The notes under the pieces: generated by a model | What the model was told of the DNA's origin: nothing | Databases searched by the model: none | What the model saw: the letters and a program-made list of their open reading frames with translations, nothing else | From: DATEHG01 sp035279705 | Lineage (GTDB): Bacteria; Gemmatimonadota; Gemmatimonadetes; Gemmatimonadales; GWC2-71-9 | Direction: 5' to 3' | NCBI GenBank assembly: GCA_035279705.1 | Contig: DATEHG010000112.1 | Span: forward strand, 1-6,198 | Length of the DNA: 6,198 bases | Shown: positions 1 through 6,198 of the stretch, piece by piece | Layout of the letters: every line of letters starts with the position of its first letter | How positions within the stretch are numbered: the stretch's first letter is position 1 | Program-made: the position numbers and the translations under genes

Positions 1-45
1 TTCCTCGCGCCCCGCTTCACCCCGGCCCGCGCCGCCGCCAAGTGA
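1..45 (+). CDS. 3' end of an upstream gene (partial)
   Basis: Reading frame 1 is open from the left edge and ends at TGA 43-45, giving the short basic C-terminal tail FLAPRFTPARAAAK. Only 14 codons are visible, so no function can be given. Support for it being real is the same orientation and high-GC codon pattern as the genes downstream, and a stop only 35 bases before the binding-protein start. The 46-80 gap shows no recognisable promoter or terminator, so this gene probably shares a transcript with those that follow. A chance open frame of this length in GC-rich DNA is quite possible. Confidence 0.35.
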   Translation, partial: FLAPRFTPARAAAK

Positions 46-66
46 CCACCGCGACCGCCACCTTCG

Positions 67-78
67 AAAGGAGAAGGG
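67..78 (+). promoter_or_regulatory. Shine-Dalgarno site of the binding-protein gene
   Basis: The purine run AAAGGAGAAGGG contains GGAG at 70-73, seven bases before ATG 81. It decides the start. The in-frame GTG at 42 has no such site in front of it, lies within the last codons of the upstream frame, and would put 13 mostly polar residues before the signal peptide. Confidence 0.8.
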
Positions 79-80
79 AC

Positions 81-1025
81 ATGCAACAGGCAATCACCTC
101 CCGGGGGATCGGAGCGCGGATCGCGGCCCTCGGCGCCGGACTCCTCCTGCTGGCCGCACCCGCCATGGCGCAGAAGGCCCCGGCCGCACCGGCCAGCGCC
201 ATGGACCGGATCAAGGCCTCCGCCACCATCAAGCTGGGGTACGTCGACAACGAGCGTCCGTTCTCGTTCAAGGGCACAGCGGGACAGCCCGAGGGCTACT
301 CGGTGGGCCTCTGCCAGGGCATCGCCGAGTCCATCAAGTCGGACCTCGGCCTCTCGAGCCTCAACGTGCAGTGGGTGGCGGTGACCGAGGCCGATCAATT
401 CTCCGCGCTGCAGTCCGGCACCATCGACCTGCTCTGCGCCACCGCCCGGGAGACCTTGAGCAGCCGGAAGCAGGCGGGCTTCTCGATCCCGATCTATCCC
501 GACGGCATCGGCGCCCTGATCCGGACCGATGCGCCGACCCGGCTCCGGGACGTCCTCACCAACCGGAAAACCAGTCAGCCCAACTGGCGCGCCTCGGCCA
601 CCCAGCTGCTGCAGACGCAGGTGTTCGCCGTGGTGAGCGGCTCGCCGTCGGCTTCGTGGGTGGACGCCAAGATGAACGAGTTCCAGCTCACCGCGAAGGT
701 GAGCCCGGCGGACAGCTATGACGCGGCGGTCAAGATGCTCATCGACCGCAAGGCGAACGTCGTGTTCGGGGACATCGCCTCGCTGCTGGACGCCCGCGAG
801 CGGAGCGCGTCGGCGGGGAGCCTGGTGCGCGTGGAACGCCTGTTTACCTACGAACCGGTCGCCATCGGCCTGGCGCTGGGCAACTGGGAGCTCCGGCTGT
901 CGGTGGACCGCGCGCTGAGCCACCAGTACACCGCACCCGGCTTCCGCGACCTGTTTACCAGGTGGTTCGGCATGCCGGACGACAATACGCAACTCTATTT
1001 CAAGTGGGCCGCGCTGCCCGAGTAA
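81..1025 (+). CDS. Periplasmic amino-acid-type solute-binding protein (SBP_bac_3 family)
   Basis: This 314-residue protein is probably exported to the periplasm to bind an amino acid or related solute. Residues 1-30 look like a Sec signal peptide: a basic start with R8 and R13, a hydrophobic core GAGLLLLAAPA, and a likely cleavage after AMA before QK. A short Ala/Pro-rich linker follows. The mature part has the family 3 pattern: IKLGYVDNERPFSF at about 50-63, GYSVGLC at 72-78, SGTIDLLC at about 112-119, RKQAGFS at 129-135, and VVFGDIASL around D231. The overall resemblance is to GltI-like glutamate/aspartate-binding proteins. Two expected ligand-site residues look changed (G76; S128 followed by R129). 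Its only cysteines, C78 and C119, could pair. No ABC permease or ATPase gene is adjacent; the next gene, adiA-like, starts 24 bases later. Family assignment is firm; arginine as ligand is only inferred from the neighbours. Confidence 0.88.
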   Translation: MQQAITSRGIGARIAALGAGLLLLAAPAMAQKAPAAPASAMDRIKASATIKLGYVDNERPFSFKGTAGQPEGYSVGLCQGIAESIKSDLGLSSLNVQWVAVTEADQFSALQSGTIDLLCATARETLSSRKQAGFSIPIYPDGIGALIRTDAPTRLRDVLTNRKTSQPNWRASATQLLQTQVFAVVSGSPSASWVDAKMNEFQLTAKVSPADSYDAAVKMLIDRKANVVFGDIASLLDARERSASAGSLVRVERLFTYEPVAIGLALGNWELRLSVDRALSHQYTAPGFRDLFTRWFGMPDDNTQLYFKWAALPE

Positions 1026-1037
1026 ACGAGGATTTCC

Positions 1038-1041
1038 GGAG
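1038..1041 (+). promoter_or_regulatory. Shine-Dalgarno site of the adiA-like gene
   Basis: GGAG lies eight bases before ATG 1050, inside the 24-base gap after the binding-protein stop (TAA 1023-1025). It supports ATG 1050 as the start. The gap holds no promoter or hairpin that I can recognise, so the two genes are probably co-transcribed. Confidence 0.7.
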
Positions 1042-1049
1042 ACCGTGAC

Positions 1050-3356
1050 ATGATTCAGCGTACCAGCAAGCGCCTGAATTTCCGGGCGCTCGTCGTCGAT
1101 GATGAGCTCACCGCCCCGACCGCCGAGGGGCGGGCCGCGCGGGCCCTGGTGGAGGAACTCCGGGGCCGTTCGGTGGAAGTGGTCGAGGCAGGCTCCGCGG
1201 AGGACGGGGAGTCGGTGATTCTGTCCGACTCCGCGCTCCACTGCATTCTCCTGGACTGGAGCCTCGAGGGGGACAAGGGCCACGCGAAGGCCCGCGGACT
1301 GCTCAAGCTCATCCGCTCCCGCAACGACAAGATTCCGATCTTCCTGCTCGCCGAGCGCGGGGAGGCCTCGTCCATCCCGGTCGACGTGATGCAGATGGCG
1401 GACGAGTACATCTGGACGCTGGAGGATACGGCGGCCTTCGTGGGCGGGCGGGTGCTCGCCGCGATGCGGCGCTATCTCGAGGTGATGGTGCCGCCGCTGG
1501 CCGCGGCGCTGATGAAGTTCAGCCAGGAGTACGAGTATTCGTGGCACACGCCGGGGCATACCGGCGGCACCGCGTTCCTCAAGTCCCCTGTCGGGCGGCT
1601 GTTCTTCGACTTCTACGGCGAGAACCTGTTCCGCACCGATCTCTCGATCAGCGTCGGGGCGCTGGGCTCGCTGCTGGACCACAGCGGGCCAATGGGCGAG
1701 CACGAGCGCTACTGCGCGCGGGTGTTCGGCGCCCACCGGAGCTACTCCGTCACCAACGGCACTTCGACCAGCAACCGGGTCATCTTCATGGCCGCGGTGG
1801 GCCGCGACCAGGTGGCCCTCTGCGACCGCAACTGCCACAAGTCCATCGAGCATTCGCTGGTGCTTACCGGTGCCATCCCGAGCTACCTGGTGCCGCTCCG
1901 CAATCGGTACGGCATCATCGGCCCGATCCCGCCTTCACGCCTCAAGCCGGCAGCGCTCGCGGCGGCCATCAAGGACAATCCGCTGGTCACCTCGGGCATC
2001 GATACCCGGCCGGTCTACTCCGTGGTCACCAACTCCACCTACGACGGCCTCTGCTACAACGCCCGCCGGGTGGAGGAGCTGCTCGACCCGAGCGTGGACC
2101 GGATCCACTTCGACGAGGCGTGGTACGCCTACGCGCGGTTCAATCCGATCTACCGGGACCGCCACGCCATGTACGGCGACCCCAAGGACCACAAGGGGCC
2201 GACGGTCTTTGCCACCCACTCGACCCACAAGCTGCTGGCGGCGCTCTCCCAGGCCTCGCTGCTCCATATCCGCGACGGCCGCAGCCCGATCCCGCATGAG
2301 CGGTTCAACGAGTCGTTCATGATGCACGCCTCGACCTCGCCGTTCTATCCGATCATCGTCTCCAACGACATTACGGCGGCGATGATGGACGGCCCCGGCG
2401 GCATCGCGCTCACCACCGAATCGATCAACGAAGCGGTGGCATTCCGCCAGGCGATGGGGCGGGTGCACCGCGAGTTCGAACAGAAGGGGGAGTGGTTCTT
2501 CAACACCTGGAACGCGACCCAGGTGAAGCAGGGGAAGAGCGGGAAGAAGGTCGCCTTTGCCGATGCCGATCCCGGGTTCCTGGCCACCCACCCCGACCCG
2601 TGGGTCCTGCACCCCGGCGACGTCTGGCACGGCTTCGGCGACCTCGAAGACGGCTACTGCATGCTGGATCCGATCAAGGTCTCGATCATCACCCCCGGCG
2701 TGGCCGACAAGGGCGGGCTCGACAAGCGCGGCATTCCCGCCACCCTGATCACCGCCTACCTGCACCGGCGCGGCGTCGAGGTCGAGAAGACCACCGACTT
2801 CACCATTCTCTTCCTGTTCTCGATCGGCATCACCAAGGGCAAGTGGGGCACGCTGCTCAACGCCCTGCTGGACTTCAAGACGGACTACGACCGGAATGCG
2901 CCGCTTTCCGAGGTGCTCCCCGAACTCGTGGCGAACTCGCCCGCGGTGTACAGCGGACTCGGCCTCAAGGACCTGGCGGACCGGATGTTCGCCACGCTCA
3001 AGGAAACCCGGCAGACGCACTGGCTGGCCGAGGCGTTCTCGACGCTGCCGAAGCTGGCGATGAGCCCGAACGCGGCGTATCAGTACCTGGTCAAGGATCA
3101 GCTGGAGCACGTCCCGCTGGACCAGCTGGCCAACCGGGTGCTGGCCACGAGCGTGGTGCCCTATCCGCCCGGGATTCCGATGCTCATGCCCGGCGAGGAG
3201 ACCGGCGCCGCGGACGGCCCGTACATCGGGTACCTCAAGGCGCTCTCCGAGTGGGATGCGAGTTTCCCCGGCTTCGGCCATGACACCCACGGGGTCGAGA
3301 ACCGGGACGGGGTCTACTACGTGCAGTGCCTCAAGAAGGGCGGCCGCCGGAAATGA
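1050..3356 (+). CDS. adiA: Biodegradative arginine decarboxylase, AdiA-like (PLP-dependent, Orn/Lys/Arg decarboxylase class I)
   Basis: Predicted to convert arginine to agmatine and CO2 in the cytoplasm, using up a proton. Its 768 residues match the length of E. coli AdiA (about 755) and of this fold-type I family. Domains: a receiver-like wing domain at about 11-140, the PLP aminotransferase-like core at about 150-600, and the C-terminal domain to 768. Visible cofactor residues are GTSTSN at 237-242 (phosphate loop), H263 in DRNCHKSIEH (ring stacking), D355 in HFDEAW (pyridine nitrogen) and the Schiff-base lysine K394 in ATHSTHKLLAALSQAS. The ATHSTHK form, HFDEAWYAYARFNPIY, and the D-to-K spacing of 39 match AdiA as I recall it, whereas the lysine enzymes CadA/LdcC carry STHK in a different setting (ETQSTHK) with shorter spacing. 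E. coli AdiA assembles as a decamer through its wing domain. The wing here keeps D17, D18 and D69, absent in E. coli. The basic tail ends in GGRRK. The stop overlaps the antiporter start. Arginine specificity is strongly favoured but untested. Confidence 0.95.
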   Translation: MIQRTSKRLNFRALVVDDELTAPTAEGRAARALVEELRGRSVEVVEAGSAEDGESVILSDSALHCILLDWSLEGDKGHAKARGLLKLIRSRNDKIPIFLLAERGEASSIPVDVMQMADEYIWTLEDTAAFVGGRVLAAMRRYLEVMVPPLAAALMKFSQEYEYSWHTPGHTGGTAFLKSPVGRLFFDFYGENLFRTDLSISVGALGSLLDHSGPMGEHERYCARVFGAHRSYSVTNGTSTSNRVIFMAAVGRDQVALCDRNCHKSIEHSLVLTGAIPSYLVPLRNRYGIIGPIPPSRLKPAALAAAIKDNPLVTSGIDTRPVYSVVTNSTYDGLCYNARRVEELLDPSVDRIHFDEAWYAYARFNPIYRDRHAMYGDPKDHKGPTVFATHSTHKLLAALSQASLLHIRDGRSPIPHERFNESFMMHASTSPFYPIIVSNDITAAMMDGPGGIALTTESINEAVAFRQAMGRVHREFEQKGEWFFNTWNATQVKQGKSGKKVAFADADPGFLATHPDPWVLHPGDVWHGFGDLEDGYCMLDPIKVSIITPGVADKGGLDKRGIPATLITAYLHRRGVEVEKTTDFTILFLFSIGITKGKWGTLLNALLDFKTDYDRNAPLSEVLPELVANSPAVYSGLGLKDLADRMFATLKETRQTHWLAEAFSTLPKLAMSPNAAYQYLVKDQLEHVPLDQLANRVLATSVVPYPPGIPMLMPGEETGAADGPYIGYLKALSEWDASFPGFGHDTHGVENRDGVYYVQCLKKGGRRK

Positions 3357-4702
3357 GTGATCCGGCAAGGAAGATGTCGCTGCCGCAGGCCACGATGCTC
3401 GTGGCCGGCAACATGATCGGCACCGGCATCTTCCTCCTGCCGGTCAACCTCGCCTCGGTCGGCGGCATTGCGATCTTCGGCTGGATCATCGCCACCGCGG
3501 GGGCCGCCGCCCTCGGCCTCGTGTTCGCCAAGCTGGGAGAACTCGACCCGCAGGAAGGCGGCCCCTACGCCTACGCCCGCGACTTCCTGGGGCCCTACGT
3601 CGGGTTCCAGACCAACTACGTGTACTGGTTCGGCAACTGGATAGGCAACATTGCCATCGCCGTGGCGGCGGTCGGCTATCTCTCGGTGTTCTTCCCGGTC
3701 ATCGCGACTCCGCCGGCCAGCGTCATCGCCACCGCGGGCGTCATCTGGCTGCTCACCTACGCCAATATCCGCGGGCCCCGGGTCGTCGGCTTCATCGAGA
3801 CCTGGACCATGAGCCTGGCCCTGATCCCGATCCTCGCCATCGCGCTGTTCGGCTGGTTCTGGTTCGAACCCGCCGTGTTCAAGGCGGGGTGGAACGTGAG
3901 CGGGGGCTCGTCCGGGCACGCCATTACCCGCGCCGCGTCGATCGCCCTCTGGGCCTACATGGGCATCGAGAGCGCCGCGGTGTCCGCCGGAGTGATCGAC
4001 AATCCCAAGCGGAACATCCCGCTCGCCACACTGCTCGGGCTTACCCTCTCGGCGGTCGTGTACGTGCTGAGTTCGACCGTGATCATGGGGATCATCCCCA
4101 ACGCCGAACTGCAGGTGTCTCATGCGCCATTCGCCGAGGCGGCGGGCAAGGCGCTCGGACCGGCGAGCATGGTGATCGTGGCGCTCTGCGCCATTCTCAA
4201 GTCGGTGGGATCGCTGGGCGGCTGGATGCTGCTGGTGGGCCAGTCGGCCAAGGCGGCGGCGGATGACGGGATGTTCCCGTCCATCTTTGCCCGGATGAAC
4301 AAGTACGGCGTGCCGGGCCCCGGCCTGATCATTGTGGCGGTGCTGATGACAGTGGTGCTGTTCGCCACCATGTCGCCCAGCATCGCCAACCAGTTCAGCC
4401 GGATCATCGACCTCGCGGTGATCCTGGCCGTGGTGCCCTACATCTATTCGGCGGTGGCGGTGCTCAAGGTGCTGTACGTGAAAGGCGGGGGCCCGACCCC
4501 GACGTTCCGGATGTTCAAGTGGGTCGCCATCGTGGCGGTGCTCTATTGTCTGGCCACCGTGCTGGGCGGTGATCCGTCAACCGTGGTGAATGCGATGGTC
4601 GCGCTGCTCATCAGCGTGCCGCTCTACCCGTACTTCATCCGCTCGATGGAAGCCGCCGCGAAGCGGAAGCAGGCCAGTGCCGAGCCGGTGAAGAGCCTCT
4701 GA
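3353..4702 (+). CDS. adiC: Arginine:agmatine antiporter, AdiC-like (APC superfamily)
   Basis: An inner-membrane exchanger of 449 residues (E. coli AdiC: 445), predicted to have 12 membrane helices and to import arginine in exchange for agmatine made by the upstream enzyme. AdiC hallmarks align with a constant offset of two: GNMIGTG at 19-25 on helix 1, Y72 (AdiC Y74, linked to pH sensing), NWIGN at 95-99, W200 and E206 in LWAYMGIES (AdiC W202, E208), NPKRN just after, and W291 in GSLGGW (AdiC W293), followed by KAAADDG. Some substrate-site positions differ: G94, N95, I102 and A355 replace AdiC A96, C97, M104 and S357, giving a partly CadB/PotE look. ATG 3353 is chosen over GTG 3326 because it gives the ATGA overlap with adiA and the family's usual N-terminus. 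Its own ribosome site is weak (AAGAAGGG, 12 bases upstream), suggesting translational coupling. An APC polyamine/basic amino acid antiporter is certain; arginine/agmatine exchange rests mostly on context. Confidence 0.9.
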   Translation: MSDPARKMSLPQATMLVAGNMIGTGIFLLPVNLASVGGIAIFGWIIATAGAAALGLVFAKLGELDPQEGGPYAYARDFLGPYVGFQTNYVYWFGNWIGNIAIAVAAVGYLSVFFPVIATPPASVIATAGVIWLLTYANIRGPRVVGFIETWTMSLALIPILAIALFGWFWFEPAVFKAGWNVSGGSSGHAITRAASIALWAYMGIESAAVSAGVIDNPKRNIPLATLLGLTLSAVVYVLSSTVIMGIIPNAELQVSHAPFAEAAGKALGPASMVIVALCAILKSVGSLGGWMLLVGQSAKAAADDGMFPSIFARMNKYGVPGPGLIIVAVLMTVVLFATMSPSIANQFSRIIDLAVILAVVPYIYSAVAVLKVLYVKGGGPTPTFRMFKWVAIVAVLYCLATVLGGDPSTVVNAMVALLISVPLYPYFIRSMEAAAKRKQASAEPVKSL

Positions 4703-4735
4703 CGGTGCAATCCCGCTGATACCTCTCCTCCAACC

Positions 4736-4739
4736 GGAG
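4736..4739 (+). promoter_or_regulatory. Probable Shine-Dalgarno site of the SulP gene
   Basis: GGAG lies 11 bases before ATG 4751, a rather long spacing, within the 48-base gap after the antiporter stop. No better in-frame start is seen. The site could pair with CTCC at 4728-4731, so it may be partly hidden in the RNA. The gap has no U-tract terminator, so read-through from adiC is likely. Confidence 0.5.
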
Positions 4740-4750
4740 CGCACCCTCCC

Positions 4751-6198
4751 ATGACGGACTCGCGCCGGCTTCCGCTGCTGGATTGGCTCCCGGGCTATCA
4801 GAAGGCCTGGCTCCAGGACGACGTCGTGGCCGGCCTCACCACCTCCGCGATCGTGATCCCCAAGGCCATGGCGTTCGCCACGATCGCCGGCCTGCCGGTC
4901 GAGGTCGGCCTGTACACCTCGCTCGTCCCGATGGTCATCTACGCCATGCTGGGGAGCTCGCGCCCGCTCAGCGTCAGCACCACGACGACCATCGCGATCC
5001 TGACGGCCACCGAACTGGCCGCCGCTGTCCCCGGCGGCGATTCGGCGCAATTGCTCGCGGCGACGGCCACCGTGGCGCTCCTCGTCGGTGCCATGCTGGC
5101 GGTGGCCGCCCTGCTCCGCCTGGGCTTCGTGGCCAATTTCATTTCCGAACCGGTACTGATCGGCTTCAAGGCCGGCATCGGGCTGGTCATCGTGGTCGAC
5201 CAGCTGCCCAAGCTGCTGGGGATCCACTACGACAAGGGACGCTTCTTCCAGAACATCGTCTCGACGGTGCAGGCCCTGCCTGAAAGCTCCATCCCGACCG
5301 TGGCCGTCGGACTCGCGACGATCGGCCTCCTCGTGGCCCTGGAATACTGGACGCCGAAGATCCCTGCGCCGCTGGTGGCGGCGGGCTGCGCCATCGCCGC
5401 GATGGCGCTCTTCGGCCTCGATGCCCACGGCGTGGCCACGGTGGGGCACGTACCGCAGGGACTCCCCACCCTGGTACGCCCGGACCTGGCCATGATTGGA
5501 GCACTCTGGCCAGGGGCGATGGGCATCGCGCTCATGAGTTTCACCGAGAGCGTGGCGTCGGCGCGGGCCTTTGCCGGCCCCAACGATCCTCCGTTCGCTC
5601 CCAACCGGGACCTGCTGGCCCTCGGCCTCGCCAATGCCGGCGGCGCGCTGCTGGGTGCGATGCCCGCGGGCGGCGGCGCCTCGCAGACGGCGGTGAACAG
5701 CCGCGCCGGCGCGAAGAGCCAGCTCTCCGAGCTCGTTACCGCGGCCACCACGCTGCTCACCATGCTTTTCCTGGCGGGGCCGATGGGGCTGCTGCCGCAG
5801 CCGACCCTCGCGGGCATCGTGATCGTCTATTCGGTGGGATTGATCGCCCCGGCCAGCTTCAAGGCCATTCTCCGGGTCCGGCGGATGGAGTTCTACTGGG
5901 CGGTGGCGGCGGTGGCCGGGGTCATCATGCTGGGGACGCTCAAAGGGATCATGGTCGCGATCGTGATCTCCATGCTCGCCCTGGCCCAGCAGGCTGCCAA
6001 TCCGCGGGTCTGGGTCCTGGGGCGGAAGCCCGGCACCAACGTCTTCCGCCGGCGCACCGACGAGCATCCGGAAGACGAGACCTTCCCCGGCCTGCTGCTG
6101 CTCCGGGTCGAGGGCCGGATCTTCTTCGCCAACGCCCCGCGCATCGCCGAGCGGATTCACCCGCTGGTCGACGAGGCGAAACCGAAGGTGGTGGTCCT
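4751..6198 (+). CDS. SulP/SLC26-family anion transporter (partial, 3' end missing)
   Basis: The frame opens at ATG 4751 and stays open to the window edge, 482 complete codons with no stop, so the gene is cut. Products of this family transport anions such as sulfate, chloride, bicarbonate or dicarboxylates across the inner membrane. Family signs in order: the N-terminal WLPGYQKAWLQDDVVAGLT, then VIPKAMAFATIAGLP, SRPLSVSTTTTIAIL at about 70-84 on helix 3, FISEPVLIGFKAGIGLVI, DQLPKLLGI, MSFTESVASARAFA, PAGGGASQTAVNSRAGAKSQL from P305, and LPQPTLAGIVI. From about residue 444 (FPGLLLLRVEGRIFFANA) a STAS domain begins; only about 39 residues of it are in view, whereas the whole protein is usually 550-600. 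It lies 48 bases after adiC on the same strand and is probably in the same operon. The substrate cannot be read from sequence. In this setting chloride or bicarbonate movement during acid stress is a reasonable guess; sulfate uptake remains possible. Confidence 0.93.
   Translation, partial: MTDSRRLPLLDWLPGYQKAWLQDDVVAGLTTSAIVIPKAMAFATIAGLPVEVGLYTSLVPMVIYAMLGSSRPLSVSTTTTIAILTATELAAAVPGGDSAQLLAATATVALLVGAMLAVAALLRLGFVANFISEPVLIGFKAGIGLVIVVDQLPKLLGIHYDKGRFFQNIVSTVQALPESSIPTVAVGLATIGLLVALEYWTPKIPAPLVAAGCAIAAMALFGLDAHGVATVGHVPQGLPTLVRPDLAMIGALWPGAMGIALMSFTESVASARAFAGPNDPPFAPNRDLLALGLANAGGALLGAMPAGGGASQTAVNSRAGAKSQLSELVTAATTLLTMLFLAGPMGLLPQPTLAGIVIVYSVGLIAPASFKAILRVRRMEFYWAVAAVAGVIMLGTLKGIMVAIVISMLALAQQAANPRVWVLGRKPGTNVFRRRTDEHPEDETFPGLLLLRVEGRIFFANAPRIAERIHPLVDEAKPKVVV

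Noticed and set aside
42..80. GTG 42 as start of the binding protein
   Set aside because: It overlaps the upstream stop, lacks a ribosome site, and places a polar stretch ahead of the signal peptide; ATG 81 has a strong site.
1541..2299. Alternative + frame open for 252 codons inside adiA
   Set aside because: An Arg/Pro/Gly-rich shadow in a different frame from the decarboxylase, without a plausible start context.
3326..3352. GTG 3326 as start of the antiporter
   Set aside because: It would overlap adiA by 31 bases and add residues absent from the family; ATG 3353 gives a standard ATGA junction and AdiC-like length.
1050..3356. Lysine or ornithine decarboxylase as the identity of the PLP enzyme
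   Set aside because: The active-site context ATHSTHK, the spacing between D355 and K394, and the C-terminal region follow AdiA rather than CadA/LdcC or SpeC/SpeF.
1935..3368. Long antisense open frame (477 codons) opposite adiA
   Set aside because: Its product is a low-complexity mix rich in Arg, Gly, Val, His and Glu with no family motif, as expected from the mirror of GC-rich codons. The + strand carries an unmistakable decarboxylase throughout.
3317..4123. Antisense open frame opposite adiC
   Set aside because: Hydrophilic, repetitive shadow of a membrane-protein gene; no motif and no ribosome site of note.
4703..4750. Terminator between adiC and the SulP gene
   Set aside because: The only stems are short and no T-run follows, so an intrinsic terminator is not supported.
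4577..6160. Long antisense open frame (527 codons) opposite the SulP gene and the end of adiC
   Set aside because: It is rich in Arg, Gly, His, Asp and Gln with no recognisable domain, and it runs across two well-supported + strand genes and their gap.

Overview
The window is a compact, one-direction (+) gene cluster in GC-rich DNA (roughly two-thirds G+C by eye) with very short or overlapping gene junctions. This is what an operon from a Gram-negative, high-GC bacterium looks like. The diderm assignment rests on a Sec-type signal peptide on a periplasmic-type binding protein and on an AdiA/AdiC pair of enterobacterial type. The phylum cannot be fixed from the sequence. A high-GC Pseudomonadota is possible, and the heavy use of CGG for arginine would also fit Gemmatimonadota-like genomes, but this is only an impression.

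Layout from left to right: the last few codons of an upstream gene (stop at 43-45); a secreted amino-acid-type solute-binding protein (81-1025); a full-length inducible-type arginine decarboxylase, AdiA-like (1050-3356); an AdiC/CadB/PotE-type amino acid:polyamine antiporter (3353-4702), joined to adiA by a 4-base ATGA overlap; and a SulP/SLC26-type anion transporter (4751 to the window edge), cut within its C-terminal STAS domain. No gap exceeds 50 bases, and I see no internal terminator or promoter, tRNA, rRNA, mobile element or CRISPR.

The core, AdiA plus AdiC, is the classical arginine-dependent acid-resistance pair. AdiC imports arginine and exports agmatine, and AdiA consumes a cytoplasmic proton in each decarboxylation. 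Two companions are unusual. One is a periplasmic binding protein with no ABC permease or ATPase visible beside it. The other is a SulP anion transporter, which could move chloride or the bicarbonate formed from decarboxylation CO2. The inferred picture is an acid-stress or arginine-catabolism cassette with a periplasmic arginine-capturing or sensing component and an anion-handling component.

Points worth a second look are the receiver-like N-terminal domain of AdiA, which keeps acidic residues that the E. coli protein lacks; the mixed AdiC/CadB/PotE character of the antiporter's substrate site; and the altered ligand-site positions of the binding protein.
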